This document shows, piece by piece, positions 1 through 11,110 of a stretch of DNA of 64,000 nucleotides. The DNA lies in contig NC_079502.1 in the NCBI RefSeq assembly GCF_030052815.1, positions 1,364,001 to 1,428,000 of the forward strand, written 5' to 3'. The notes beneath the pieces were generated by a model that ran no database searches, was not told the origin of the DNA, and saw only the letters and a program-made list of their open reading frames with translations. The stretch is from Hevea brasiliensis. Taxonomy: Eukaryota; Streptophyta; Magnoliopsida; Malpighiales; Euphorbiaceae. The translations under genes and the position numbers were made by a program. Position 1 is the first letter of the stretch. Every line of letters starts with the position of its first letter.

Positions 1-70
1 CAAGCGGCGAGGCTTCTAAGGAAAGCCGGAAGCGGAAGAGAGAGGTCTCCCGAAAGGTACGGGAGATGAA

Positions 71-2171
71 TGTTAGTAGTATGCCCTAGAGCATATCATT
101 TAGTATGTATCTTGTACATATTTAATTAATAAATGGCATTTCCACTTTTCTGTTTATATAATATATTTATGTGTAATAGAAAAGGTCCATTGATATTTTG
201 TTAGAAATATTATTCTTAAGTTGTTAAGAATATGAGTGACAATATTTCTAGCACAAAGTATCATAAATAGGTTCACAATCGAGGATACTTCATAATAAGG
301 ACATGACTTATCCAGAAAGATTGTATTCATATTTGTTCCCAAGTTATTTATATGAGATATAAATAAGATGGAATGGTGAGTCTCATGCCATATGACAAAC
401 ATGATAGACACTTATAAATGATAAGTAGGTCAACTGTGACACTTATGACAAGCACATGGAGTTTACTCTTGTCAATGTTTTGTCATAAATCATATCGATG
501 CATATAATCTTTAGACTGAGATAGCACAGCTTATCTTGTATATAGGTAGTTTGAGTTTGATATCGCTTTCATACTTGTACTATGTATGGGTATATGGGCA
601 TGTGTTGGCTCTCGCTAGTTATATATGGAGGTAGGTGTTGATCAAGATGGAATCTGTTCCTCTAAGTAAATAAAGATAAAATCCTATGTTCATTTAATTG
701 TTCTTGATGTTTCAAGTTCTGGCCAGACAGATAGATTTATTCGTAAAAGAGTTTCTAATGAGAAAAATCTTTTAATCAAGAACTGGAATTAAAAGAGAAC
801 ATAATATTCATAGCAAATGGAGTTTGACATAAACCATGACTCCAGATTGAGTTGGGATTTTTTAACAGAGAGATTCTAGTGCATGGTAACATATGATTAT
901 AGGTTCATTTAATGTAAATATTATTACTAATTTGTTTGACATGTCATGATATGCTAGGTGTTAACCATAGTCTATGAGGTTCATAAAATGATTTATAGAA
1001 ATCATTTATGGTAAGAAAGAGTTCTGATGATATTAAGAGTTGATATCATGTCTCATTGCCAATTAGTGATGAGCCTAGTAAGTCACACACATACACAAGT
1101 TATCACCTATTTAAATATGATTTAATTAATTAATTAAAGAGTTTAATTGATTAATTAAATAGGTTTGGTTTGCAATTAAATTGCAAAGTCCCTAGCATGA
1201 CTTGAAACCAAATATAGATTATTGGATGTGTAGTATAAATTAAATTTATATTTAAAGTGTTTAAATATGAATTTAATTGATGAGAAATTAATTAATAGAG
1301 ATTAATTAATTAATTTATATTTGATATAAATTAATTAGAAGAAGAAAATAATTATTTTGGGTTAAGAACTCAAAATTAAGACACAGGGGCATTTTGGTCA
1401 TTTCATTACAGTGACACGTGGCACCATGAGATGGTGACACATAGGATTACACATAAGCTTGCAAATGTTTTTAATCATGTAAGATGATTAAAATCAAGAT
1501 TAAATATAGGTTTGACACTTGGCACAATGTGATTGGGTCACTTAAACCTAGAGCTAATCAAAAGGTGACATGTGGCTAGGGTTTAATGTGTTAACCTAGC
1601 TATTTAAGTGTGGTTATGAAAAGAAAAAATAACCAGCAGCCTCTCCTCTCATTTGTCACGCCACTTTGAGCCTCTCCAGCCATTTCTCTTCATCTCTCAT
1701 CAATTCAAAGAGATTAGCCATCAATCTCTTGAATTAAGAACACTAGAAATTGTTTCTAGTGTCCTGTTTACATCTCTAATCTCTTAAAAGGCAGAACTTG
1801 AATTTCTAATTAATAGAAAAAGCTTTAGAGGCTGTTCAAGGGCTGCCATAGGTGTTCTTGGTGTGGACAAGCTAGAGGGATAACATTTGGTGTCCTGAAG
1901 ACGAATCTCAAAGGCGCAGACACGCTGCAGTGCATCAAGAGGTTAGTGTAATCGTTCTTGATTTAATCTAGGGTTCTAAAATTAATCTGATTAATTTTAA
2001 AATCTTAAATGGCAAATACAGATCCAAAAACATATTAAAAGAGTTTTAATATGTTGTTTATCATTGAAATCAAATAGATAAAAATAAATCTTGCATGGTG
2101 CATGTGACCCTAGGCGAAATTTTTTGAATTCAATGGTATAATCTTGTATTTTTCACGCTTCCGTTCCTACA
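71..2171 (+). mobile_element. solo LTR of an LTR retrotransposon (Copia-like)
   Basis: The block begins TGTTAG and ends CCTACA, the TG...CA ends of an LTR. It is flanked by a perfect 5-bp direct repeat, ATGAA at 66-70 and 2172-2176. It is 2101 bp long. No second LTR, primer binding site, polypurine tract or pol gene lies between the two duplications, so I read it as a solo LTR left by LTR-LTR recombination. A TATA-like TATTTAAG near 1602 followed by a CT-rich leader suggests plus orientation. The Copia assignment rests only on the look of the LTR start and is uncertain. The plus strand carries no long open frame. Confidence 0.8.
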
Positions 2172-2970
2172 ATGAAGCGTTCCGAGCTGCTTCGGACGCC
2201 CAGGCATGATCCCGGGGAGATGTAAGGAGGCTCGTCTCAACCCTCGGGACAGCAGATCCCCGACATAGAAGTGGTCCGGTCTCCTCCTCGTCCAGAAGAG
2301 CCGCTACCACCCCCTCCAGTTGCTTCGAGTGCGGAAGGGGGTCCTTCCCAACCACCTGTGAGGACCCTTTCCCGCCGCGCCCAAATCCTGATCCACTGGC
2401 TGGAGAAGAACCGCACGGTTCGAGAGAATCTGGGTTTTGCCAAGGTCTTGGGGTCCTCCATCTGCCTTCGGGAGGATCGGGATAGGCTAACCCCGAACAG
2501 CCTCGACGATATCCTGACACAAACTATGAGCCTGAACGTGGAGAGTCTGGTGAATCAACATATTATCCGGGAGAAGGCTCACCACTTGAGGCAGGATGTC
2601 GAGAAGGTGGGTCAGGAAGCTGCTTCCCTCCGATCTCAACTTTCGTCCGCTCAAAACTACATATCTTGAGGGGCGGATGAAATTCTACGAGGATAAACTG
2701 GCCGAGCAGGCTCATGTTCTTGAAGAGGTTCAGGGGCTCCGAGCTGCTGAAGTCGCTCGCCTCACTGAGGAGCTTAAAGTAAAAGAAGAAGAGGCAGTGA
2801 CAAGGGAGGCCGGTGCTTATGTGAACGCTCATGGGGATCTCTTGGCCGAGCTCAGGAAGCGTTATCCCGAGGAGGACTTCTCCTGGATGGTGGACCTGGC
2901 TCCCCAAGATGAAGAGGATAGCGAGGAGGAGGCTGAAGGTGAGAGAGAAAGCGAACAAAATGTAGAATAG
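2172..2970 (+). pseudogene. transposon-type coiled-coil protein remnant, interrupted by the solo LTR
   Basis: Two overlapping open segments in different frames (about 2223-2669 and 2665-2970) join as one decayed coding region. It has a proline-rich start, then long Glu/Lys/Leu heptad-like stretches, and an acidic tail ending at TAG 2968-2970. The same frame is open in the first 70 bases of the window (from position 3). It resumes after one copy of the ATGAA duplication, so the solo LTR inserted into this sequence. Lesions are an in-frame TAA at 2223-2225 and a frameshift near 2660-2670. The style resembles poorly characterised proteins of large plant transposons (gag-like or CACTA-type). I do not recognise an enzyme domain, and a decayed host gene is possible. 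Confidence 0.5.
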
Positions 2971-3159
2971 GCTGGGGGTGATCCTCCAGCCGAATGACTT
3001 GTATAAATTTTAATTTGAAATGAAATGAAATTCCCTTTTTGTTCAATGAATGGATGGGATCGGAAAGTATCTGAATTGCATAAGCACTTGATTGTCTGAA
3101 CATATTACAACAACTAAAAGTGATTATTAATCCAAGTGTAAAAGGTCGGAAAACATTGT

Positions 3160-3560
3160 AAGCATGAGATCGGCTGAGAACAAACGCTAAACGAGACTTG
3201 ATTAAAATTGGGAACTTGATTTGAACACTTAAGATCGGAATCATCATTAAACGGATTGGAACCTTAACTTCATCAGAAGATTATCCCCAAACTTTTAAAA
3301 GGGAGATCGGCAATAAGACTGGTGGCATGAAGGCCTAATGTTGGTTCAATTTCGTTTGACAAGAGAGATCGGAAATGTAATTGACTGGTCAGGAGACTTG
3401 ACAATTGGTTTGAGAGATCGGTGAGGCTTTAAATGATATGGGGACTTAGTATTGATTCGATTCCTTTTGAGGAGAGATCGGAAATGTGATTGGCTGGCAA
3501 AGGGAGACTCAGTGCAGGGGATCGGTTTCAAAGTTTATTGATTTCGGGGATCGGCCAAAA
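3160..3560 (+). repeat. diverged 'gatcgg' subrepeats, probably transposon non-coding DNA
   Basis: The hexamer gatcgg recurs at irregular 30-60 base spacing. A longer unit, agagatcggaaatgt followed by 'attg(a/g)ctgg', occurs near 3364 and 3475, about 110 bases apart. Such subrepeats are common in the terminal or subterminal DNA of large plant transposons. The block follows the coiled-coil remnant and ends where LRR-coding DNA begins on the other strand, so it probably belongs to the same element. Between 2971 and 3160 I see only 3'-flanking AT-rich DNA. Confidence 0.45.
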
Positions 3561-6500
3561 TATGGTGTCGACACCAGGGAAGAGCAACCATCTGTACTAA
3601 GATATAAAATGCTTGATAGAAGACTTGGCAATGATTGGAACCTCTTGCAATTAATAAACCGTAGATCTTTAAGTTTAGAAAGTTGATTAATGCATGTAGG
3701 TATGCTAACAAAATCATTTTCATTTAGATTTAATGTCTGCAACAATGGAAAGCAGCTCAAACCATTAGGAAGTCCTCCTTTCATATTGCAGTAGCTTAAA
3801 TCTAATGTTCTCAAAGAGCATAGGACTGACAAAGAAGGCATAAAAGCCATCAAATTTGGATTTTTCCTTGGCAATAACCATGAAGGCAGAAGAAAATCCC
3901 ATAGTTTACCATATGGAAGTTGTCTTTTAGCAATTCCATCAATTTTAAGTTTCTTCAAGCCTGTCATATCCCCTAACCTTTCAGGCAATTTGTCAAGTTT
4001 TAAGCAATCTTGCAAAATAAGACCTTTGCAGTCCTTTAAATTCAAAAAGACTAGCCTTTTCAAACCTCCAACAGATTTATGTACCTCAAATAGCCTTACG
4101 CAACCTTCAAGATTCAGCTTTTCAAGGTTTGGCACCTTTCAAAATCCATGGTCTTGATCAAGTTAACAAAGTAACTAAGATCAATCACCTTCAATGTCTT
4201 CAAAGGCTGTAAGGACATATATAACTTAAAGTAAAATGTTTGAAGCTCAAACATGTAGCAACAAGGACATTCTACTATGAATTTAAAGAAATAAACATGA
4301 AAGAATGAACATACTTTTATTCCCTTCCATAATTCTTTGATGCAACTATAGTGCATATGCATCTTAACAAGTTCATTTGGCTAGAAAGTAGATGGAAGAG
4401 ATTTGAAAGGATACCTATCCTAGTCAAGATATCTTAACTTATTGGAAAGATACTCAAGGTCCTATGAAAGTGTAAATTTTTAGTACAAGCAACCTGAGCT
4501 TTTTCATCTTCATGAAGGCTTTAGCACTTAGATGTTCATCTTCTTGTTCACAAGAATCTAGGACGATGCCTTCAATTTGTTTTGTTCCCTAAACATTAAA
4601 AGGCAATATATAATAGTGAAGACTAAGAAGAAAAGAATCTAACTAAGAAACCATAAAGAGATTCACAAATACATTATGCATAAAAGTAAATTATTTACCG
4701 AGTTATTCAATAGGATATGATAGACATCCTTATAAAGCCATAATCTACTTCGCTTTCCTAGTTCTTCATAGCATGATCGTCGCACAATTTCTTGCCGCAT
4801 TTCTTGAAGTAAATCATGCATCCATATTCTATCATTTGAAATGGTTACACGAGATTTGTCAAGGAGAACTCTTATCCCAATATCTGGGCAAAAGCCACAA
4901 CTTTCCAATACTTTAATCACATAATCTTTATCCTCCCCTTTGGAAAAACAAGCAATATCTAGGAATATTTTCTTCTCTAATTCCTCTAATCCATCAAAAC
5001 TTATATAAAGTTTATCCAAAATTTCTTTGTTGGGAATTTCCTTTAGCTTATCCAATGCACTTTTCCACTTATTTATAGATCTACCAAATAAGAAGGAACC
5101 AAGAACATCAAGAGCTAATGGAAGGCCATTAGCATAATTCACAAAGTGGTTGGATAGCTCCAGATAGTCATCTGCAGGATAATCACTTGTAAAAGCTCTC
5201 AAGGAAAAGAGATGAAGGGCTTGATCACGATGTAATCCTTCTACTTTGTATATTTTTAGTACTCCACGGCACAGCAACAAATGTTCGTGTCTAGTTGTTT
5301 TGATGATCGTACTTCCACTGCCAAACCAATCAGGCAGACTAGCTAATGATTTTAACTGGTCCAATCGATTTACATCATCAAGAACTATAAGGACCCTTCC
5401 ATGATGCAGCTTTTTTATGATCTCATAGGTTCCATTATGAGCATCCCAAATTGTTGCGTTTCTTTCCGTAAGGATTTCAGAAAGAAGTTGCTCCTGCAAA
5501 GGAAATAAGCCGTGTTTCTCCTGAACTTCTCTAATATTTGCAAGAAAGCAACTACCTTCAAATTGACAAGATAGGTGCGCACAGATAGCTCTAGCAATTG
5601 TTGTCTTCCCTCTACCACCCATACAACAAATCCCCACAAAACGAACATCATCCAACTGCCCTTCAACTAAATGCAAATTCATTTCCTTGAGACGTGAACT
5701 CATTCCAAAAAAATTCTTAGCTGCACTTGAGAATCTATGGTTTGATTTTCTCAAAATTTTCAGTACTTCCTCAACAATTTCTTGAACAAGCTCTGACTCA
5801 TGCCTGTAAAGTAACTAATACTTCCATGGTTCACATAAAGACAAGACAATATAGAATTTGGTACAACAAAAGTAGCACTTTAGATGTGATTATAGATTCT
5901 GGATGAATTAGTGATTATTCCATATTTAATTAGCATTTAGCACATCAAGTTGAAAAACCATATATATTGCCAAAATTAATTTTCACTCATTTTTTCACCT
6001 ACCCTTTATATCTAGGAAAATAAATCCAAAAAATGACATGAATGGTAAGAGAAAACAATGGCATCCAAGCAGATTTAAGTAATCTAAAACCTATTTAACT
6101 GAATTTTACAAGAATAATTAGTCATTATTAAAAGAAACAAAAAAAAAATCATCTAAAAAATAAAACTTTTCTGACCTGTCTTGCGAATCCCATCCACTGA
6201 GATTGGCCAGTTGGGTGGCTGCAACTCTCGACTCTTGCACCTTGCCAATGTTTTGTTTAAAAAGTTGTTGATGCTTAGCAAATGATGCTCCAAATCTCCC
6301 ACTCTGTTTTCACACCTCAGAAGGATCCACACCGTGGAAACCTGGAAACACCAAGTGTCCCTTGGTTTTCATGGATTGAAAGATCTCCACAAGTTGATCC
6401 AAGCAACAGGTGGAAGAAGCATAATTGCTTGAGAAAATAACAATTGAAATTTTCGATTCTTGTATGACATTAATGAGTTCTTGAGAGAGGGTTTTCCCTT

Positions 6501-6648
6501 CCTCAAGTTCTCGATCATCCTTGAACGCGGTAACTCCTTTCTGAGATAGTGCAGCAAAAAGATGGCTAGTAAAATTCTTGCGGGTGTCTTCCCCTCTGAA
6601 GCTGAGGAAGACATCATATTTCCATGGAAGAGCAACGCAAGAAGCCAT
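3560..6648 (-). pseudogene. TIR-NB-LRR (TNL) resistance gene, broken (TNL1)
   Basis: This relic has the TNL exon order. Exon 1 (6648 to about 6178) encodes a TIR domain beginning MASCVALPWKYDVFLSFRGE. Exon 2 (5803-4699; acceptor tttacag, donor gtaaat) encodes an open NB-ARC. Its P-loop is CMGGRGKTT where GMGGIGKTT is usual, kinase-2 is VLIVLDDV, and GLPLAL and MHD (WMHDLLQEM) are present. Exon 3 (4588-4315) and exon 4 (4206 to about 3560) encode LRRs. Lesions are a TGA at 6312-6310 inside the TIR (CGA expected), a frameshift and two TAG codons in exon 3, and a 1-bp deletion near 4135 in exon 4. The TIR catalytic motif reads CCLDQL instead of WCLDEL, so the NADase glutamate is lost. The LRR runs into transposon-like DNA near 3560 and the C-JID is missing. 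It is not expected to make a working receptor. Confidence 0.88.
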
Positions 6649-7128
6649 TATTATAGCTAGATATGCACGAAAAGATGAAAAAAAAAAGCAAGAAGCTATT
6701 TTCTTTTCTGCGGTTTGGGCATATACTCCAATGTAAAAGTCATTTTCAACTGCACGCATGGAGAAACAGTGGGGGCTTTCTGTTGCAGGTTCTCAGTTTG
6801 ACTGTTGTTTCTGTTTCATATTGCAATTAGTTGAATACTATTATATATTTTTATTATTTTAATTGCAGCTGTGGTCTGAATGAATATATTGTTCCCAATT
6901 TGCAATTATGGAAATGTGGAGAGGGAGGGCGTGGGGAAAAGATCTTGTGATCTGAATGAGAGTCCATTCGAAAAACAAAACCGAGCGTTGAAACCACAAA
7001 TGCATCAATTTCTTATATTACTCAACTTCTTTTTCAATATATTTCCAACTTGTATATCCCAACTATCATAATCCCACGTTATTTATAGGTATAATTTTTA
7101 TTTTTTAATTTAAATTTTAACTACATTT
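6649..7128. other. upstream flank of TNL1, partly repeated elsewhere in the cluster
   Basis: No gene is seen here. The stretch 6940-7070 (cttgtgatctgaat ... ttgaaaccacaaatgcatca ... tttccaactt) recurs near 27255-27400, so it is a duplicated 5' flank of this TNL family. The gypsy element begins directly after it. I see no convincing TATA box. Confidence 0.55.
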
Positions 7129-9760
7129 TGTAACACCCCAAGATTTTTAAATTTTATTATTTTATGAGCATTATTGGTATTTTAATTTTATTTAAATTTT
7201 AAGAAATTTTTTGAGACTTTTTAGATTTTGAAAATCGGGTTCGATTTTTCGAAAATATAAACTTTGATGATTTTTAAAAATTAATTTAAAGACCACGTGG
7301 CAAAACTAAAAATATATTTGGAATCTACGAATTTTTCTGAGTTTTCTGGAATTTTTTTCGGAATTTTTGGACCTCGTTTTCTGTACCGAGGCAGAGTAAA
7401 AATTCAAAATTTTGTATCCTGAATCGAACCGGCCGAATCGAACCGGACCGGTCGAATCGGACCGGCCTTTTCTTTTTCTTCATTCTTCCTCCCGCGCGCG
7501 TCCGACCTCCTCCCCTTCTCTCTCTCTTTTCTCTCTCCTCCTCCCTTGCGCGCCGCCACCGCCTGCCTCCCAAGCTCACGGCCACGACCTAGCCGTCCCA
7601 GCCCACCGGCCGCTGCCCCAAACGGCCGGAAAACGCGAGCGAACGTCCCTCCCTCGCGCGCATGACCGTTCATCTTCCCGGCCAAAATCTGGCCGATCCG
7701 GCCACCAATCGGACCGGATCCTGTGTCTAAACTCATCTACTCATCGAGAGCTTTCCATAGACACCAAGAACACCGAAATCCATCGAGCGGTTTGTCCAAT
7801 TTTTGCCCGGGAAGTTTTAGCCCATTTTGACTTTCGGGCTAGATTTCTCCCAAACCGTGAATCCCACGAGAAAACCGAGAGTACCAGAGCGCTCCACTCG
7901 TCGAGAGCTTCGCGGCGACATAAATTTTGAATTTTTCCGACACCGTTTTTTAGTGGGTCCCACAGAACTTCGCAGTGTTTTTTCCGAGCATTAATTGAGC
8001 TTAGAAAATTTCATAAAATTTATGTTCTAACCCCTGTGTTGTGGGCTTCGTGTAGGTATCTTTAATTCGTGGAAATTCGACAGTTGTCCGGGTCTGTGAA
8101 TCTCTGGGCAGACAGATCGGCTACCGGAAAAGTCTCCGAATTGGAACGAGGTTTTGGCTACCCCACCATTGTCAGACGTCCCGAGCGCGTCCTCGAAGTC
8201 GAAATCGGCATAGGTAAACCTGAACCTTGCTTTTTCGTAATTTTTTAGTGCTTAAATAGGATTAAAAATCCATAAAATATTCATGGTAGCTCAGAAAATT
8301 ATGATTCTTTTTGCAATAGCCTAGTAATATTGTTAAGGACCGCGGGGCAAAGTTTTAGAATTTTTAGAGCTTATTTGGGCAGTTTTTGCAAAAATGATCA
8401 ATTATAAGGACTAAATTAAAATTTTACATATTGTGATGGATGACTGATTTGATAGGCCCAGGAGGGGCTGTGTGATGTGCTTGAGTTGTGGATATATGGA
8501 TTGTGAATATAGAAGTGTGTTTTGAGCCATTTTGCAGGTTGGGTAGGTCCTAGGTATAGGGGAGACTCTGCCAGATTTTCGGTACGACTTAGGACGTATT
8601 TGGTCTTTTCATATTTGTATTGAGTCAATTGTATTAAATAATTGTAATGTAATTGTCAGGTGAGCGGGGACAGCCTTCTTCCTCCGCCCAGCCGCCACAG
8701 TGACCGTTGTCATGTCTGTGAGTAAAATATTAATTTTAATTGTAATTTCACTATTATTATATGTTCAAGCATGCCCATGCATCACTTATATGCATATATC
8801 TACGTAGATAAACTTTAGGCACGATTTATGTTGCATTCATAACTGTGAAAGTGCCATGTATGTTGCTGTGGTAATTTGGAGCAGTGTGCGTGCGTTGGCG
8901 TGCGTGTGATGTGGTGTGGACTATGGATAGGACGGGTAGTCACGGCTTGAGATCTTCGCTGGGACCCGATCTTTCGGGGGGTAGTCACGGCTTGAGTTCT
9001 TCGCTGGGACCCCCGATTTGGTTTATTAAGCGAAAGTCCGGCTTGAGTTCTTCGCTAACACCAGGTTGGATTTAAGAGAGCTGTATAAGGGATCAGCTCC
9101 CATATATTATGATTGATATCACTGGGTATGTGAGTGCTCCAAATTACCTTTCTGATGTTATGATGTGAAAATGTTATTGATGTTGCATTTCACTCTACAG
9201 GGTGCACTAGTTCTAGATAGTTATAGAGATTATGGTTAAAATTGATATTTTACTCGAACGCTCACTCCTGTTCAATATTTTTTTTCAGGCCACAGGAGGA
9301 TATTTTTGAGATTAACCTGCTTTCTTCCTCGCAGGTCGATTATTAACGTTTGCATAAACTTGTTAAATCTTAGAATTTTCGCATGTGTTAGAAATGTTTA
9401 TTTGATATGAGTCTGTAAACTAAATTATTATTTTGGACTTGTAAACTTAATATTCTATGCATGTTTGATGGATTTAATGAGGGAGCTGAGCTCCCATTTA
9501 TTTTTATGCTAATGAGTATGTGGAGGGTGAGTTGAGCTCCCCAATTGAGTATTTATTGTGTTTACAGGTCGGATGAGTCAAAAACTCCCCGTTGAAAGGT
9601 CCATTTTATGGTCGGACTCTGTCCGGTTGATTTCTTGAAATTGGGCTCAAATGGGCCTTAGAGTTGGGTTAAGTGAATAGTTAGGCTTACTACGGGCCTC
9701 GGAGGCTTTAGGCTGGCCCAGGTCCTAGTGCCAGTCCGGCCCATAGGTTGGGTTGTGACA
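7129..9760 (+). repeat. 5' LTR of the gypsy element
   Basis: 2632 bp, from TGTAACACCCC to GTGACA. By eye it matches the 3' LTR closely, with scattered substitutions and a few small indels near 7435 and 7545-7600. It contains a GC-rich, CT-rich section at about 7420-7720. It also has an internal direct repeat of about 33 bp (ggtagtcacggcttgag...) at 8935-8967 and 8980-9012, with a partial third copy at about 9040-9056. Open frames inside it are not genes. Confidence 0.93.
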
Positions 9761-9764
9761 AAGG

Positions 9765-9776
9765 TGGTATCAGAGC
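9765..9776 (+). other. primer binding site (tRNA-iMet type)
   Basis: TGGTATCAGAGC lies four bases after the end of the 5' LTR. It is the standard plant retrotransposon site complementary to the 3' end of initiator methionine tRNA, used to prime minus-strand cDNA. Confidence 0.92.
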
Positions 9777-9987
9777 TTAGGCTCCAGATTCTTAGGGATT
9801 GTTTGTCTAAAGTGTTGGGAAGAGTCTACTAGGAGTCACATGCAGAAAATAGGGTCCATATTCGTCTTGCATTGTCTTCTTTGCTTCTAGTTTCTGCTTC
9901 ACATAATTATGTATAAATATGAGTCTATAGAGCTGTGTAACATGTTGTTTTGAATATTGTGGGCTAATGCTCCTGAATTTCAGGAAA

Positions 9988-11110
9988 ATGCGTAGAAGCA
10001 GGAGAGCTGCCACTGCACCAGAGCCAGATGTGCTTGACGAGGTATCAGCACAAGATGAGGTGCCTGCCCCGAGGAGGCGGGGTAGGAGGCCTAGAGCTGC
10101 TCAAGTAGAAGAGCAGCTACCAACAGTTCAAGATCGGTCTTTTATGGCACAGGGTCCCATGGACCCCATGGCAGCTACTCTAGCTGGGTTGCAGAGAACC
10201 ATCGACATGATGGCGCAGTATATGGTCCACCCTCCACAGTAGCATCAGTCCACCGCACCAAGAGGAGAACCTCACAAACAGATAATCAATTTCAAGAAGT
10301 TGGTGCCTGGTACTTATGATGTGTCAGACGATGCATATCGGTTTTTGGATTCCTGCAGCGTAGCAGTAATTACGATTGGTGATAGAAGACTTATTAAGTG
10401 TGTGCAGCATGTCATGGGGCCTATGCTAAGACAATGGATGAATGACTACATATTACCTCGGATGGAGGGTTTGTCGTGGACTCAGTTTGTGGAACTGTTC
10501 ATCAATCGGTTTGTACCAAAAAGTTTCAGAGATCAAAAGCAGTGGGTCTTTGAGGCCTTAAGACAGAATGGCAGGTCTGTGGATGAATATGCTACAGAAT
10601 TTCTGGAATTGAGCAGGTATGCCCCTACAGCAGTAGCTATAGAAAATATGAAGGTGAAGAGGCTCTTAAAGGGGCTTGACAGAAGGTATGCGAACTTGGC
10701 CATGATGTCTGATCAGTCTTTTGATGTGGTGGTTGATCGAGCCAGACAGATTGAGATTAGCTATGCTGTGGATGACAGCGGAAGAGCAAAGAAAAACAGA
10801 GCAGAGGGTTCTACCGGTGTTCCCCAAATGGGTACCCTGCATGTGGTGGCGAGTAATTACAGAGGAAAAGTAGGAACAAGAAGAGTGGTTTTAGACACAA
10901 ACCTCGAGGGTTCGCACTCAGATACGGATCCAAAGAAGTGGTCACAGCTCAGGTACAAAGCCTGGTCCAGTTCAGATCCTCCTTGGCACCTTATGCATAG
11001 TGTGGAAGAGAACATTCAGGACCTTGTTTGATGGGTTCAGGAGTATGCTTCAGGTGTGGCCAACCAGGTCACTTTACTAGGGAACGCCCCGTGTTCAGTG
11101 AGCCACAGAT
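9988..11110 (+). pseudogene. gypsy gag, broken
   Basis: The frame starts at ATG 9988 (MRRSRRAATAPEP) and has a basic N-terminus. It is cut by TAG at 10240-10242 and continues in the same frame from 10243. The middle part (about 10300-10800) has the retrotransposon gag fold signature, including QWMNDYILPR, and RSVDEYATEFLELSRYAP. The frame is lost near 10870-10900. The zinc knuckle appears in another frame at about 11040-11085 as [14 protein letters not shown], whose last cysteine is replaced by arginine (tgc to cgc would explain it). Gag normally packages the RNA in virus-like particles; this copy cannot make the full protein. Confidence 0.88.

Noticed and set aside
7325..7930. Long open frames rich in Arg, Pro, Ser in the GC-rich part of the gypsy LTR, on both strands
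   Set aside because: They lie inside an LTR, are repeated at 14969-15571 in the other LTR, and show low-complexity bias but no domain.
8884..9075. Frame with repeated GSHGLxSSLGP units
   Set aside because: It is the translation of the 33-bp LTR repeat and has no independent gene evidence.
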